64,000 nt of DNA from Gracilibacillus boraciitolerans JCM 21714 (GTDB lineage Bacteria > Bacillota > Bacilli > Bacillales > Amphibacillaceae). The notes beneath the pieces were generated by a model that was given only the letters and a program-made list of their open reading frames with translations, had not been told where the DNA came from and did not search any database. The position numbers and the translations under genes are program-made. The stretch is taken from the NCBI RefSeq assembly GCF_000521485.1, contig NZ_BAVS01000001.1:496001-560000 (forward strand). The letters run 5' to 3'. Below, piece by piece: positions 10,300 through 25,807 of this stretch (position 1 is its first letter; every line of letters begins with the position of its first letter).

Positions 10300-10991
10300 G
10301 ATTCCACTCCTCCATAACACGTTGATAATTTTTTTGGGGGATTTGTTGCTTGAGTAACACTTCTGCCAATCACTAATAAATCAGCACCTTTTTGTTTAGC
10401 GAGGGTTGGAGTTGCTACTCTCTTCTGATCGTTCTGACTGGAATCACTTAATCGAATACCAGGAGTCACGGTTAAGAATGAATTTCCACAAACTTTTTTA
10501 TACGCTCAACTTCATGTGCAGAACAGACAACCCCCCCATCAGCACCACTTTCTTTAGTTAATAAGGCAAGCCTTTCTACTGCAACATTTAATGGCTGTTG
10601 TATATTTAACTCCTTATGTAACACATTTTCATCCATTGATGTCAGTATTGTTACTGCAATTAATTTAGGAACTTTGTTAACAGATCCAGCTTCAAGACCG
10701 CGCTTAGCTGCTATAATCATTTCACTGCCACCTGATGCATGTACATTGACAATATCTACTCCAAGTGATCCCAGATTATACATTGCCTTTTCCACTGTTG
10801 TAGGAATATCATGCAATTTCAAGTCTAAAAAAATGGGATGGTCATGCTGCTTTAACCAATCGATCATCGGTCTTCCTTCACGATAAAACAGTTCCATTCC
10901 AACTTTAACTGGTACACCGTAAAAATCATTAGCAGAAATAAAAGTTTTGACATCGTCTGCCGTGCGAAAATCTAATGCTAAATAAAAAGGT

Positions 10992-10999
<8 letters not shown>
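10292..10999 (-). CDS. pyrF: orotidine 5'-phosphate decarboxylase, frame broken twice
   Basis: PyrF decarboxylates OMP to UMP. The TIM-barrel catalytic motif [13 protein letters not shown] with Asp-Lys-x-x-Asp is intact. The frame slips at T6 (10494-10499; seven needed) before [14 protein letters not shown], which carries the phosphate-binding loop, and again at G5 (10336-10340; four fits), after which the sequence ends EEWNHA. A C7 run (10531-10537) adds a Gly in [15 protein letters not shown] 10997-10999 overlaps the pyrD stop by eight bases and has GAAGGGG well placed upstream. Confidence 0.93.
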
Positions 11000-12665
<1,666 letters not shown>

Positions 12666-12669
<4 letters not shown>

Positions 12670-15600
12670 AGTACGATTGCCTTCCCTTCTACTGCTGGTT
12701 TAGCAGTAAATGTTGTTGAATCAATCACATTTACGATCGCTTCAGCTGTATCAAGACTTGTTAAACAAGGAATACCATGTTCTACTGCTTCACGACGAAT
12801 TCTGAAACCATCAGAGCGTGGTTTTTTCCCGGAAGTTAGGCTGTTTACTACAACTTGTACTTCTCCCTGCTCTATGATTGAAATTACATTTTTACCTTCT
12901 GCTCCAACCTTGCCTACTTCTGTTACAGGTAGATTAAGTCCTTTAATTGCCTTAGCCGTACCTTCTGTGGCGTACAAATGAAAACCAAGTTCAGAGAAAC
13001 GCTTCGCAATTTCACACGCCTCATCCTTATCTTTATCTGCAACCGTTAGTAATACGGAACCTTCCATTGGTATTTTAAGACCTGAAGCAGTTAAACCTTT
13101 GTAGAGTGCTTTTTCTAATGTTCGATCACGACCGATTGCTTCGCCAGTTGATTTCATTTCAGGCCCAAGCATCGTGTCCACACTGCGTAACTTCGCAAAG
13201 GAGAACACAGGTACTTTAACAGATATTGTTTCTGGTTCAGGCAATAAACCTGTCTGATACCCCCCATATTTGCTAATGATTGACCAATTATACAACGTGT
13301 TGCCAGATTTGCCATGGTAACTCCGGTAATCTTACTTAAAAATGGAATGGTTCGACTTGCTCTTGGATTCACTTCTAAAACATAGACTTTATGCTGATGA
13401 ACAACAAATTGAATATTGATTAAACCTTTTACACCCATTCTTTCAGCTATTTTAATGGTGATATCCACACATGTTTGTTTTGTTTCCTTTGATAATCGCT
13501 GTGATGGATAAACTGCTATCGAGTCTCCTGAGTGAACTCCAGCACGTTCGATATGCTCCATAATACCAGGAATAATTGTTGTTTCTCCATCACTAATGGC
13601 ATCAACTTCCACTTCAATTCCTGTTAAATATTTATCTATTAAAACAGGATGCTTGTGTTTTATATGATTAGTTTTCGCTAAATAACTTTCTAATTCTTCT
13701 TCGTCATAAACAATTTCCATTTGGCTGCCACCAATTACATAGGAGGGGGGGCGAACTAATACAGGGTATCCGATGGATGCTGCTGCTTCTTTTGCTTGAT
13801 CAAGCTGGCGGACACTTTTTCCTTTTGGTTGTAAAATATTTAACTCATGCAATAACTGTTCAAATTTATCACGATCTTCCGCGGTATCAATTGCCTCAAG
13901 TGATGTACCTAATATTTTCACACCACGCCGCTCCAGTCCTTCGGCAAGATTAATAGCAGTCTGACCGCCAAATTGAACAATCACCCTTCAGGACGCTCTA
14001 ATTCAACGACATGCATGACATCTTCTAAGGTTAACGGCTCAAAATATAACTTATCAGAAACACTGAAATCAGTAGAAACTGTTTCGGGATTACTGTTCAT
14101 AATAATTGCTTCGTAGCCCGCTTCTCTCAGCGCTAATACCGAATGTACAGTTGCATAATCAAACTCAATACCCTGACCGATTCGAATTGGCCCCAGAACC
14201 TATTACTAGCACTTTTTTGCGATCACTGACAACTGACTCATTTTCTTCTTCATAAGTGCTGTAAAAATATGGTGTCTCAGATTCGAATTCAGCTGCACAC
14301 GTATCTACCATTTTATATACAGGAATCAGACCAGCATCTTTTCTCACATAATATACTTCATCAATTTCCACATTCCATACTCTGGCAATTTGAGTATCTG
14401 ATAAACCAATCTCTTTTGCTTCTCTTAACATTTCTAAATCGTGTGGATAATCTGCCAATTTCTTTTCCAAATTAATCACATTTTTTATTTTTTCAAGGAA
14501 AATGCGATCAATTTTTGTTAAATGAAAGATTTCTTCAATATCCATACCTTTCCGAAATACTTCTGCTAATACATAAATACGCTCATCATCTGCCTTCACA
14601 AGGCGTTCCTTCAAAGTCTCTAATGAATCTTCTGCCAATTTCGGTAAATAGAAATCCTCACCACTGATGTCTAAGGAGCGAATCCCTTTTAACATTGCTT
14701 CTTCAAAATTACGGCCGATAGCCATTACTTCTCCTGTTGCTTTCATTTGTGTTCCTAAATGTCGGTCGCCTAATACAAATTTATCAAACGGAAAGCGTGG
14801 AAATTTTGTTACAACATAGTCCAGTGCCGGTTCATAACAAGCATATGTTGTGCCTGTAATAGGATTCATTATTTCATCTAATGTCATTCCAATGGCGATT
14901 TTGGCAGCGATCCTTGCAATCGGATAACCTGTTGCTTTTGATGCCAGTGCAGATGAGCGACTTACTCTTGGATTAACTTCGATAACATAGTATTGGAAGC
15001 TATCTGGATCAAGTGCTAATTGTACGTTACAGCCACCTTCGATGTCTAAAGCCCGAATAATCTTTAATGATGCAGAGCGTAACATTTGATACTCTCGATC
15101 ACTCAAGGTTTGCGATGGCGCGACAACAATCGAATCTCCGGTATGAATGCCAACAGGATCAATGTTTTCCATATTACAAACTACTATTGCCTGATCCTTT
15201 TTATCACGCATTACCTCATATTCCACTTCTTTAAATCCTGCAATATTCCTTTCAATCAGACACTGGTTCACAGGTGATAATGACAAACCATTTCTTGTAA
15301 TTTCTCTTAAATCAGCCTCGCTATAGCACATACCACCGCCACTTCCTCCTAGTGTGTATGCGGGACGAACGATTAATGGATAACCAATTTCATCAGCAAA
15401 ATCCAATGCTCCCTCCACCGTAGTAACGATCCGACTATCAGGTACAGGTTCATTTAATTCAAGCATCAGTTTTCTGAATTTCGCACGGTCTTCCGCATTT
15501 TGAATCGCATCTAATCTAGAACCAAGTAATTCCGTTTGATATTCTTCGAGGATACCTGATTCATCCAATGCCACAGCCAGGTTTAAACCAGTTTGACCTC

Positions 15601-15871
15601 CAAGTGTTGGTAAAATTGCATCTGGGCGCTCTTTACGGATGATCTTGGATAAAAATTCTACCGTTAAAGGCTCCATATAAACCGTATCTGCTATCGTATC
15701 ATCCGTCATAATTGTAGCGGGATTGGAATTAGCCAAAACGACGGTATATCCTTCTTCTTTTAATGACTGGCATGCCTGTGTACCTGAATAATCAAATTCT
15801 GCTGCTTGTCCAATCACAATCGGTCCTGATCCAATTACTAGAATCTTTTGAATATCTGTTCTTTTTGGCAT
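12666..15871 (-). CDS. carB: carbamoyl-phosphate synthase large chain (pyrimidine), frame broken three times
   Basis: CarB makes carbamoyl phosphate from glutamine-derived ammonia, bicarbonate and two ATP. Both duplicated ATP-grasp halves are present ([20 protein letters not shown] at the N-terminus, PSYVIGG in the second half) and the C-terminal MGS-like regulatory domain. Slips are at 14191-14194 (C4 where three fits [14 protein letters not shown]), 13983-13985 (one base short in RPEGVIVQFGG) and 13260-13265 (C6 where C4 or C7 fits [12 protein letters not shown]). A G7 at 13745-13751 gives [10 protein letters not shown] instead of VRPSYV. Essential for UMP synthesis, so sequence error is the likely cause. 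Confidence 0.94.
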
Positions 15872-16962
15872 TAGACTTCCTCCTTCTGTATTACTTGGTA
15901 GTTTTTAATATTTTCGATAAATTGATCAAACAAATAGTTCGTATCATCTGGTCCTGGTGATGCTTCTGGATGATACTGAACAGAAAAGGCTGGATATTTT
16001 GAATGCTTTACACCTTCTACCGTTTTATCATTAAGGGCAACTTGTGTAAGTTCCAAGTCTGTCTGATCAATTGACTCTTTCGTTACTGCATATCCATGAT
16101 TTTGTGAGGTTATATACGTCCGTTCTGTTTCATAATCATATACAGGATGGTTCGAACCTCGATGACCAAATTTAAGTTTCTCCGTATCTGCCCCACATGC
16201 AAGAGCAAGTAACTGGTGTCCTAAACAAATTCCAAAGGTCGGAACGGTTGGTATGACTTGTTCGATCATTTTTATGGAACCAGGAACATTTTTTGGATTT
16301 CCAGGACCATTGGTAAGCATAATACCATCGGGTTTTAAGCGCAAGATATTTTCAGCACTGTAATTGTAAGGAACAACGGTCACATGACAGTTTCTTTTCG
16401 TCAATTCTCTTAAAATACCGTGCTTCATGCCGAAATCTACTAAAACAATACGATATCCTCTTCCTGGAGAGACATACGGTTTAATGGTGGACACTTGCTC
16501 CACTTGGTTTGTTAATACTTCCCAGTTGTTAACTTTATCGATTGCATGTTCATCTTCCTGATCTGCCTTTGTTAAAATCCCTCGCATTGTTCCGTGTTTG
16601 CGTAAAATTTTCGTTAATTTTCTTGTATCGATTCCCGCAATACCAGGTATCTGATTAACTTTCAAAAAGTTGTCAAGGCTTTCGTCACTTCTGAAATTAG
16701 AAGGAGTTTTACAAAATTCTCTTACCACAAATCCAAATATTGAGGGATTAATCGTTTCAAAATCATCGCGATTAATACCATAGTTACCGATTAAAGGATA
16801 TGTCATGGTAACAATTTGTCCGCAATAAGAAGGATCAGATAACGTCTCCTGATAACCAGTCATCCCCGTATTAAAAACTACTTCCCCAATTCGTTCCTCT
16901 GCAGAACCAAAAGCAATACCTGTAAAAGTGGTGCCATCTTCCAAAATAAGTTGTCTTCTCAT
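15871..16962 (-). CDS. carA: carbamoyl-phosphate synthase small chain (pyrimidine)
   Basis: CarA is the glutaminase that feeds ammonia to CarB. The 363-residue frame is intact: N-terminal domain with [17 protein letters not shown], then the class I amidotransferase domain with [14 protein letters not shown] (nucleophile Cys) and the His-Glu pair in [12 protein letters not shown]. Three G4 tracts (for example 16191-16194) are not expanded. The stop TAATG shares a base with the carB start, and the ATG overlaps the pyrC TGA. Confidence 0.97.
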   Translation of the reverse strand: MRRQLILEDGTTFTGIAFGSAEERIGEVVFNTGMTGYQETLSDPSYCGQIVTMTYPLIGNYGINRDDFETINPSIFGFVVREFCKTPSNFRSDESLDNFLKVNQIPGIAGIDTRKLTKILRKHGTMRGILTKADQEDEHAIDKVNNWEVLTNQVEQVSTIKPYVSPGRGYRIVLVDFGMKHGILRELTKRNCHVTVVPYNYSAENILRLKPDGIMLTNGPGNPKNVPGSIKMIEQVIPTVPTFGICLGHQLLALACGADTEKLKFGHRGSNHPVYDYETERTYITSQNHGYAVTKESIDQTDLELTQVALNDKTVEGVKHSKYPAFSVQYHPEASPGPDDTNYLFDQFIENIKNYQVIQKEEV

Positions 16963-18241
16963 TGTGTTGCCTCCTCATATACTATTTCACCTTTAGATAT
17001 GGTTACGACTGGTTTTCCAGTGACCTTCCATTGATGAAATGGTGTATTTTTGCCTTTTGATAAAAAGCTATTGCGATCAACAAAATAGGTAGTTTCTAAA
17101 TCTAGTAATGTTAGATCAGCGCTATACCCAATTTCAATCCTTCCAAATGGTAATCCAAAAGTATCAGATGGCTTGATTGTTAACCAGTCAATCAGTTGTT
17201 TTAAAGTAAATCTTTCTTTCTTAACAAAATGGGTATGTAAAAGTGAAAATGCCGTCTCAAATCCAACAATGCCAAAGGGTGCATGTTCCATCCCATGTGC
17301 TTTTTCTTCATGGGTATGTGGTGCATGATCAGTAGCGATAAAATCAATCGTGCCATCCAGCAGTCCATCAATCAATGCCTGTTGGTCTTCCGTTGCTCGT
17401 AAAGGAGGATTCATTTTAAAATTTGCGTCATTTTCGCGAATCGCGTGTTCATTAATTAGCAAGTGGTGTGGAGTCACTTCTGCTGTCACTCGAATCCCTG
17501 CTTTTTTAGCATCTCTTATTACACGGACAGATTCTTTCGTACTAACATGACATACATGATAATGACATCCAGCTGCTTCTGCTAAAAGCACATCCCTGGC
17601 AATTTGTACGGATTCACATACAGACGGAATTCCTGGCAAACCTAATTTTTTGTTTACTTCTCCATCATGCATCACCCCCCCATCGTGAATTAATGAATTT
17701 TCTTCACAATGTGCGACAATCGGCATATCAATAGCTGCAGCTTGTTTCATAGCCTGGAGCATGATATCGGCAGACTGCACACCAACACCATCGTCCGTAA
17801 AAGCAAATGCTCCTGCTTTTTGTAATGCTGCCATATCAGTTAACCTATCTCCTACTAGTCGTTCTGTTATCGAAGCATATGGTAACACTCGTATCAATGC
17901 TGTTTCTTTAATTCGTTGCTGGATGGATTGCAGAATATCTACTGAATCTGGTGTTGGTTGAGTATTTGGCATGGCACATACCGTTGTAAAACCTCCTCGT
18001 GCTGCAGCTTTAGTACCTGTAGCAATCGTTTCCTTAACTTCTCCGCCAGGCTCTCTTAAATGAACATGCACATCAACAAAGCCAGGTACGACAACACGTC
18101 CTTTTCCATCCAGCATTTTTGCCTCAGGATCATTTAGCGTGTTGCCGATTGCAGCAATCATATCATCCTCCATCATGATCTCACACTGTTCCATATTACC
18201 ATTATCCAATAATCGCCTGACATTGGTTAAAATTTTCATCA

Positions 18242-18242
<1 letters not shown>
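16959..18242 (-). CDS. pyrC: dihydroorotase
   Basis: PyrC cyclises carbamoyl-aspartate to dihydroorotate at a zinc site. The product is 427 residues with the metal-binding [23 protein letters not shown] and [12 protein letters not shown] motifs. The C7 run at 17685-17691 makes [12 protein letters not shown], probably one Gly longer than the ancestor. The frame is intact. It overlaps carA by four bases (ATGA) and shares a base with the pyrB stop (TAATG). Confidence 0.96.
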
Positions 18243-19136
<894 letters not shown>

Positions 19137-19151
19137 CTTTAGTCCTCCTTT

Positions 19152-20532
19152 TTATTGATCATCTGACTCTGCAAACATTTGTCCATTACCATAACCAGAT
19201 TCTTTATCAGGTAAGACAAGATTTAAAATAAGGCCGATTATTGCTGAAAGTGCCATACCTGCGATAGTTATATCTACATCACCTAAAGGAATATTAATGT
19301 AGGCACCACCGATGCCAATGACTAAAATTACAGAGGAAATGACCAGGTTTCGTTTTATTCCTAAATCTATTTGGTTATCAATCAGCATTCTTAAGCCACT
19401 AGATGCGATAATCCCGAATAAGAGTATCGATACACCACCCATTACCGACGTCGGTATCGAGGCAATTAACTCTGTAATGATTCCAATAAATCCAAATAGG
19501 ATTGCTAAAACGGCTGCACCACCGATAACGAAGACGCTGAAGACTCTTGTAATAGCTAATACACCAATATTTTCTCCATATGTTGTATTCGGAGGACCAC
19601 CAAGTAATGAAGCTATCATCGTGGCAACCCCATCTCCTAAAATAGAGCGATGTAACCCTGGCTTCCTAAGGAAATTTTTACCTGCAATTTTTGATAACAC
19701 CATCTGGTCTCCAATATGTTCTGCACTGTTACGACAGCCACTGGCACCATCATCCAAATAATGCTCCAGCTAAATACCTCAGCAGGATTATAATTTACAA
19801 ACGGGATGACAAATTCAGGCACTAAAAAGATGGATTGAATAACTTCTCCAATCGAGCTGCTATTGATAATGTTATGCCATACAGCCTGGATGCCACTTGT
19901 ATCTATTATTTTTTCACCTGAACTAACCGTTACAATCAGTGAATAAATATATCCTCCCATAATTCCAATTAGAATTGGAATTAGGCCAAAAAATCCTCTA
20001 AACAATAAAGATCCGATAACAGTGATCAATAAGGTGACAATTGCCGAACTGAAGTGGATAGCACTATATTCCCCCCCATCTACATTCATTGCCATATCAA
20101 TTGCTGTTGGCGCTAAGCCCAGACCGATGACAATAATAATTGGACCAACAACAACAGGTGGTAACACTTTAATGATCCATCCTGTACCAAACGTTCCTAT
20201 GAGAAGCGATAACACTCCATATACCAATCCTGCTAAGAAACTACCAATCATTACTCCGCCAGCTCCGCCAATAGCCATCGCGCTAATAATTGGAGCGATA
20301 AAAGCAAAACTGGAACCTAAGTAGGCTGGTATTTGACCTTTTGTTATGAGCAAGTATGCTAATGTTCCTAAACCACTTGATACTAACGCAACCGCTGGCG
20401 AGAGCCTGTTAAGAATGGAACTAAAATCGTCGCCCCCCCAAACATAGCAAATAAATGTTGAATACTGAATATCAGCCATTGTGATAATTTTGGAACATCA
20501 CTTAAACCTAACACCATATTTTTATCTGACAT
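19152..20532 (-). CDS. pyrP: uracil permease, frame broken twice
   Basis: PyrP is the proton-coupled uracil importer of the NCS2 family, with about 14 membrane helices. Recognisable parts include QHLFAMFGGATILVPFLTG, GPIIIVIGLGLAP and GGPPNTTYGENIGVLAITRV. The pieces join if one base is restored near 20404-20406 (GGC to GGCC, giving FLTGLSPAVALVSSG) and near 19724 (GTGC to GTGGC, giving VTVAEHIGDQMV). Two C7 runs (20071, 20433) add Gly, the latter in FGGATIL. ATG at 20530-20532 has a G7-containing Shine-Dalgarno (20542-20548). Confidence 0.93.
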
Positions 20533-20564
20533 CTTCGTTCTCCCCCCCTTTTTCATCTCTATAT

Positions 20565-20657
20565 AAAAACCTCTTTGCTGGTCGCAAAGAGGTAGATGTG
20601 TAGTTTCAATCCTATACACATATCCTTTTATTGCAACCTTGCAAGCATCTCTGTACT
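20565..20657 (-). promoter_or_regulatory. PyrR-dependent attenuator between pyrR and pyrP
   Basis: Minus-strand RNA has AGUACAGAGAUGCU (20644-20657), which matches the PyrR-binding loop consensus ARUCCNGNGAGGYU at all but two positions. It is followed by a terminator with stem CCTCTTTGC/GCAAAGAGG (20570-20578 and 20584-20592) and a T5 tail. UMP-bound PyrR would favour termination before pyrP. The position matches the second attenuator of the B. subtilis pyr operon. Confidence 0.8.
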
Positions 20658-20671
20658 TGATTAAAGGTCTT

Positions 20672-21241
<570 letters not shown>

Positions 21242-21293
21242 TTAGCTATATTTCTATATTGATTAAAAAGAAGTGTCGTTTTTTAAGACCGAT

Positions 21294-21380
21294 AAAAAAA
21301 TCCTTAGACTCCGTGGGAGAATAAGGATTTGGATATACTTATAGTAATTGATCCGAGTTCCTTTCCAGCCTCACGGGACT
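21294..21380 (-). promoter_or_regulatory. PyrR-dependent leader attenuator upstream of pyrR
   Basis: The minus-strand leader contains AGTCCCGTGAGGCT (21367-21380), a full match to the PyrR-binding consensus ARUCCNGNGAGGYU. Downstream lies an intrinsic terminator, stem AATCCTTA/TAAGGATT (21299-21306, 21322-21329) with a T7 tail at 21294-21300. This is the primary UMP-responsive switch of the operon. Confidence 0.9.
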
Positions 21381-21410
21381 GTTATTAAAGGTCTTTATGA
21401 TATTGAATTA

Positions 21411-21439
21411 ATTATGACAAAAACAGAGACTGAAGTCAA
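21411..21439 (-). promoter_or_regulatory. sigma-A promoter of the pyr operon
   Basis: Minus strand TTGACT (21434-21439), 17-bp spacer, CATAAT (21411-21416). The -35 box overlaps the 3' end of rluD. Transcription would start near 21403 and give a leader of about 180 bases holding the PyrR site and terminator. Confidence 0.8.
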
Positions 21440-22346
21440 TAACTTTTGCGAATGTTTTCTAATACTTTTTCAAATTTTGCTGGTAATGGTGCTTCAAATT
21501 CTAATGTTTCTTTTGTAACAGGATGCTCTAATTGCAAATGGTAGGCATGAAGTGCCTGGCCTTGTACATCAATACTTTTACGTTGCCCATATTTAGGATC
21601 ACCAACAATTGGATAACCGATATATTTCATATGTACACGAATTTGATGTGTTCTTCCCGTTTCTAATATACATTTCACATATGTGAATTTGCCATGGAGA
21701 CGTTCTATGACTTCGAAATTTGTTACGGCATCTTTTCCTTTTTCAGTTACGCCCATTAGCTGTCTGTCTTTTTCACTACGGCCAATTGGAGCATCAATTG
21801 TTCCATAATCATGAGGAATATCGCCATGAACAATTGCTTTGTATGCTCTTTTCATCTTTTTCTGTTTTAATTGTTCAGCTAACCCTCGTGTGCTAAATCA
21901 TTTTTTGCTACTACCAGTAACCCACTCGTATCCTTATCAATCCGATGAACAATTCCTGGCCGTTTCACTCCATTAATTCCGGACAAATCATCACAGTGGT
22001 ACAACAAGGCGTTTACTAATGTATCATCATAATGCCCTGCAGAAGGATGGACAACCATACCACTTTCTTTGTTAACTACAAGGATATCTTTGTCTTCATA
22101 TACAATATCGATAGGGATATTCTTTGCTACTATGTCTAGTGCTTCGACTACTGGCACTTCCCATTCGATACGATCTTCATTTTGACATTTATAATTAGGT
22201 TTCACAGCAGTTCCATTAACTTGTACTAAATTTTTATCAAACCATGTTTTCATTTGAGATCTTGAATATTCCGTGATGGTTGTTAATAATTTGTCTATTC
22301 TATTACCTTGTTCCGTTTCCTGAACAATATATGGTGATTGATTCAT
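21436..22346 (-). CDS. rluD: RluD-type pseudouridine synthase YlyB, frame broken once
   Basis: This is a large-subunit rRNA (or similar) pseudouridine synthase. An N-terminal S4 domain (NRIDKLL...[15 protein letters not shown]) precedes the catalytic motif [17 protein letters not shown] with its Asp. The frame stops at HEG; restoring one T near 21881 (GGTTAG to GGTTTAG) continues [20 protein letters not shown] and the C-terminal domain. It overlaps lspA by four bases and precedes pyrR as in B. subtilis. Exact target position is not known from sequence. Confidence 0.92.
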
Positions 22347-22816
22347 TTCGCCTGCTCCTTTTTCTTGTTCCTTTCTTCGATGAACGTATAGATAAAAATA
22401 ATGATTACACCAACAACTAATGCCGAATCCGCAATATTAAATATAGGATAATCATATGTACCAATATAAACATCAAAGAAATCCACGACTTCTTTTCTGA
22501 ATAATCGATCTATAAAATTTCCGATTGCTCCACCTAATACAAATGCTAAGGCAGTGCCTAATAATGCATTTTCCTTTGCAAATTTCTGAATGTAAAAGAT
22601 AATAAATCCTACTACAATGAGGGTTATGATATAAAAGAAGGTCATTTGTCCTTGAAGAATTCCCCATGCCGCACCTGAATTTCGATGTGATGTTAAATAA
22701 AAAAAGGATTCAATTACTGTAACTCTTTCGCCTATTTCCATATTGGTTACGATTAACCATTTAGTTATCTGATCTATAATGATCACTGCTAAAGCTAATC
22801 CATATACATGCCACAT
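22343..22816 (-). CDS. lspA: lipoprotein signal peptidase
   Basis: LspA cleaves prolipoprotein signal peptides in the membrane. About 157 residues with four membrane helices. The catalytic aspartates are visible in the motifs [13 protein letters not shown] (N-x-x-D) and [11 protein letters not shown] (N-x-A-D). I use ATG 22814-22816 ([10 protein letters not shown]), with GGAGGT upstream, rather than an earlier ATG. It lies between ileS and rluD; the ylyA gene present there in B. subtilis is absent. Confidence 0.96.
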   Translation of the reverse strand: MWHVYGLALAVIIIDQITKWLIVTNMEIGERVTVIESFFYLTSHRNSGAAWGILQGQMTFFYIITLIVVGFIIFYIQKFAKENALLGTALAFVLGGAIGNFIDRLFRKEVVDFFDVYIGTYDYPIFNIADSALVVGVIIIFIYTFIEERNKKKEQAK

Positions 22817-22950
22817 AATGTACCTCCGAAATTTTCTATTCCTATGCAATATCTCACTTTCACATTATACCATTATAAATCCAAATTAAAAATGAATAAG
22901 ATGAAGTCTATAGGCAATTGAAACTCTTTTATTTATATAAATTTATAAGG

Positions 22951-22986
22951 AAGGCCATGTTCCTTCTTTTCAAGGAACATGGCCTT
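22951..22986 (-). terminator. terminator downstream of ileS
   Basis: Perfect 15-bp arms AAGGCCATGTTCCTT (22951-22965) and AAGGAACATGGCCTT (22972-22986) lie between the ileS stop and lspA. The tail on the minus strand is only partly U-rich. It probably separates ileS from lspA. Confidence 0.75.
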
Positions 22987-22998
22987 TTGTTCAAAGAT

Positions 22999-25764
22999 TT
23001 ATTCTGTCATGTCTGTATAGTTTTCCTTAACTACTGTTGCACAGCGTGTACATAGTGTTGGATGTGCTTGATCATCTCCAACGGTTTCTGAAATGACCCA
23101 GCAGCGTTCACAAGTATCCCCTTGATGCTTAGCAATCTTAACTGAAACGTGGTCATACTCTTTTTCAGCTTCTAAGTTATCGGTTAACTGAACATCAGAC
23201 ACAATTAATAATTGATGAAGATGCGGGATTTCTTTAAGCAATTTTGCCACATTCTCATTATTTGCCTTAATCGTAACTGCCGCTTCTAAGGACTTACCAA
23301 TTATTTTTTCAGCACGTGCTTCTTCAAGTGCCTTTAAAATATCATGGCGAATATCCATAAACTGAGACCATTTCGTAACAAGTGTGTCTTGCCCTTTTAT
23401 TACTCTGCTTTCGGGCATATCAGAAAGTTGCACATGTTCTTCCTGTACATTAGGAATGTAACTCCAAACTTCTTCCATCGTATGAGTTAAGATTGGCGTT
23501 AACAGTTGAACCAATGAAGTAATGGTTTCGTAATAAACCGTTTGAATACTTCTTCTCCTGTGATTGTCTTTTGCCTCGATATACAGAATATCTTTAGCAA
23601 AATCTAAATAGAATGAACTTAAATCAATCGTACAGAAATTGTGAATGGTTTGATAAACCGCAGAGAAATCATAGGCATCATATGCTTGTCGAGATTTATC
23701 AATTACTTGTTGCAAACGGAATAACATATATTGATCGATTTCCTCTAAGTTTTCATCACTGACGCGATTTTCGACTGAGAAGTCATCAAGATTTCCTAAT
23801 ATAAAGCGAAACGTGTTTCGAATTTTACGATATCCTTCGGCAGCTTGCTTAACTATTTCATCTGAAATTCTTACATCTGCATGATAGTCCACAGATGCTA
23901 CCCATAACCGTAAGATATCTGCACCATATTGTTTCATTATTTTTGCAGGTACTACAACGTTCCCAACTGATTTACTCATTTTTCGACCTTGACCATCTAA
24001 GACAAATCCATGACTAATCACTGTTTCATATGGTGATTTCCCTGTTACTGCAACCGCAGTCGATATTGAAGAATTAAACCAACCACGATATTGATCAGAA
24101 CCTTCTAAATATACATCTGCTGGACGTTGCAATTCGTCTCTTGCTTCTAATACACCTTCATGGGAACTTCCCGAGTCAAACCATACATCCATAATATCTG
24201 TTTCTTTTGTGAATTCACCATTTGGACTATGCTCAGATGAAAAACCTTCAGGTAATAAGTCTTTAGTATCCCATTCAAACCAAATATTTGAACCATGTTC
24301 TTCAAATAATTCAGCAACATGTGATATGGTTTCATTATTTATGATTGGTGTTCGATCCTCTCCATAAAAGACGGGGATCGGCACACCCCCCCATGTCCGT
24401 TGTCTTGAAATGCACCAATCTTCGCGATCACGTACCATATTATATAATCTTGTTTCACCCCAATTAGGTACCCAGTTAACTCGTTTAATTTCAGTTAAAA
24501 TATCCTCTCGGAAATCCTTAATCGAAGCAAACCATTGGTTGGTCGCTCGGAAAATGGTTGGTTTTTTTGTGCGCCAGTCATGAGGATAGGAGTGCGTAAT
24601 AAAGTCTAACTTAAGTAAAGCTGCTGCTGCTTCTAATTTCTCGGTAACCAGTTTGTTCGCTTCATCATAAAATAAGCCTTCAAACCCTGGTGCCTCCTCT
24701 GTGAAATAGCCTTTTTCATCTACAGGACATAACACATCTAAATCATAATTTTTTCCAATGATAAAGTCATCTTCCCCCCCATGTCCTGGTGCAGTATGAA
24801 CAAGTCCTGTTCCACTTTCGGTTGTAACATGGTCACCTAAAATAATTAGTGAGTCACGTTCATAGAATGGATGTTTTGCTACTAAATGCTCGGCTTCCTG
24901 ACCTTTAAATGTTTTTAGAATTTTTGATTCATTCCATTCAAATAATTCCTTTAAGTGATTCACTAATTCACTTGCTACTACATACTTTTGATTATCTGCT
25001 CCAACAACTGCGTACTCTAATTCCGGATGAAGAGCAATCGCTAAGTTAGCTGGAATTGTCCATGGTGTAGTAGTCCAGATTACAAACTTTTCATCACCAT
25101 CTAATAAGTTTTTTCCGTCCTTGACATCAAAAGCTACATATATAGAAGCAGATCGTTTATCCTGATATTCAATTTCTGCTTCCGCTAGAGCAGACTCTGA
25201 TGATGGAGACCAATATACAGGTTTTAATCCTTTATAGATATATCCTTTTTTTGCCATTTCACCAAATACTTTAATTTGTGCTGCTTCATATGCTTTGTTT
25301 AACGTAATATATGGATTATCCCAGTCTCCACGAACTCCTAATTGTTTAAACTGTGTTCGCTGATTATCAATTTGCTTTAAAGCATATTCAGCACATTTTC
25401 GTCTAAATTCAGCAACCGTCATTTTTTTGCGATTTACCTTTTTCTTTGCCAGTGCCTGTTCAATTGGCAATCCATGTGTATCCCATCCAGGTACATATGG
25501 TGAGTGGTATCCTGCCATTGATTTATACTTCACAATAAAGTCTTTTAATACTTTATTGAGTGCGTGTCCCATATGAATATCACCATTCGCATATGGTGGG
25601 CCATCATGCAGTATAAATAATGGTCTACCTTCTGTACGCTGTTGTACTTTTTCATATAATCGCTCTTCGTACCATTCTTGTTGTAATTGTGGTTCCTTAT
25701 TTGGCAAATTACCACGCATAGGAAACTCTGTTTTAGGCATATTCAGTGTTTGTTTATATTCCAT
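22999..25764 (-). CDS. ileS: isoleucyl-tRNA synthetase
   Basis: IleS charges tRNA-Ile. The 921-residue frame is intact with the HIGH-type motif [16 protein letters not shown], the editing domain, KMSKS ([12 protein letters not shown]) and C-terminal zinc ligands CERCW...CTRC. Two C7 runs insert a Gly in strongly conserved stretches: [14 protein letters not shown] (24386-24392; family TWGVPIPVF) and GHGGEDDF (24774-24780; family GHGEDDF). Two neighbouring G4/C4 tracts are normal. It has a T-box leader. Confidence 0.97.
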   Translation of the reverse strand: MEYKQTLNMPKTEFPMRGNLPNKEPQLQQEWYEERLYEKVQQRTEGRPLFILHDGPPYANGDIHMGHALNKVLKDFIVKYKSMAGYHSPYVPGWDTHGLPIEQALAKKKVNRKKMTVAEFRRKCAEYALKQIDNQRTQFKQLGVRGDWDNPYITLNKAYEAAQIKVFGEMAKKGYIYKGLKPVYWSPSSESALAEAEIEYQDKRSASIYVAFDVKDGKNLLDGDEKFVIWTTTPWTIPANLAIALHPELEYAVVGADNQKYVVASELVNHLKELFEWNESKILKTFKGQEAEHLVAKHPFYERDSLIILGDHVTTESGTGLVHTAPGHGGEDDFIIGKNYDLDVLCPVDEKGYFTEEAPGFEGLFYDEANKLVTEKLEAAAALLKLDFITHSYPHDWRTKKPTIFRATNQWFASIKDFREDILTEIKRVNWVPNWGETRLYNMVRDREDWCISRQRTWGGVPIPVFYGEDRTPIINNETISHVAELFEEHGSNIWFEWDTKDLLPEGFSSEHSPNGEFTKETDIMDVWFDSGSSHEGVLEARDELQRPADVYLEGSDQYRGWFNSSISTAVAVTGKSPYETVISHGFVLDGQGRKMSKSVGNVVVPAKIMKQYGADILRLWVASVDYHADVRISDEIVKQAAEGYRKIRNTFRFILGNLDDFSVENRVSDENLEEIDQYMLFRLQQVIDKSRQAYDAYDFSAVYQTIHNFCTIDLSSFYLDFAKDILYIEAKDNHRRRSIQTVYYETITSLVQLLTPILTHTMEEVWSYIPNVQEEHVQLSDMPESRVIKGQDTLVTKWSQFMDIRHDILKALEEARAEKIIGKSLEAAVTIKANNENVAKLLKEIPHLHQLLIVSDVQLTDNLEAEKEYDHVSVKIAKHQGDTCERCWVISETVGDDQAHPTLCTRCATVVKENYTDMTE

Positions 25765-25807
25765 CGTAATTCCTCCTTATTTTTTTGAACATTTTAAATT
25801 TGATCAC

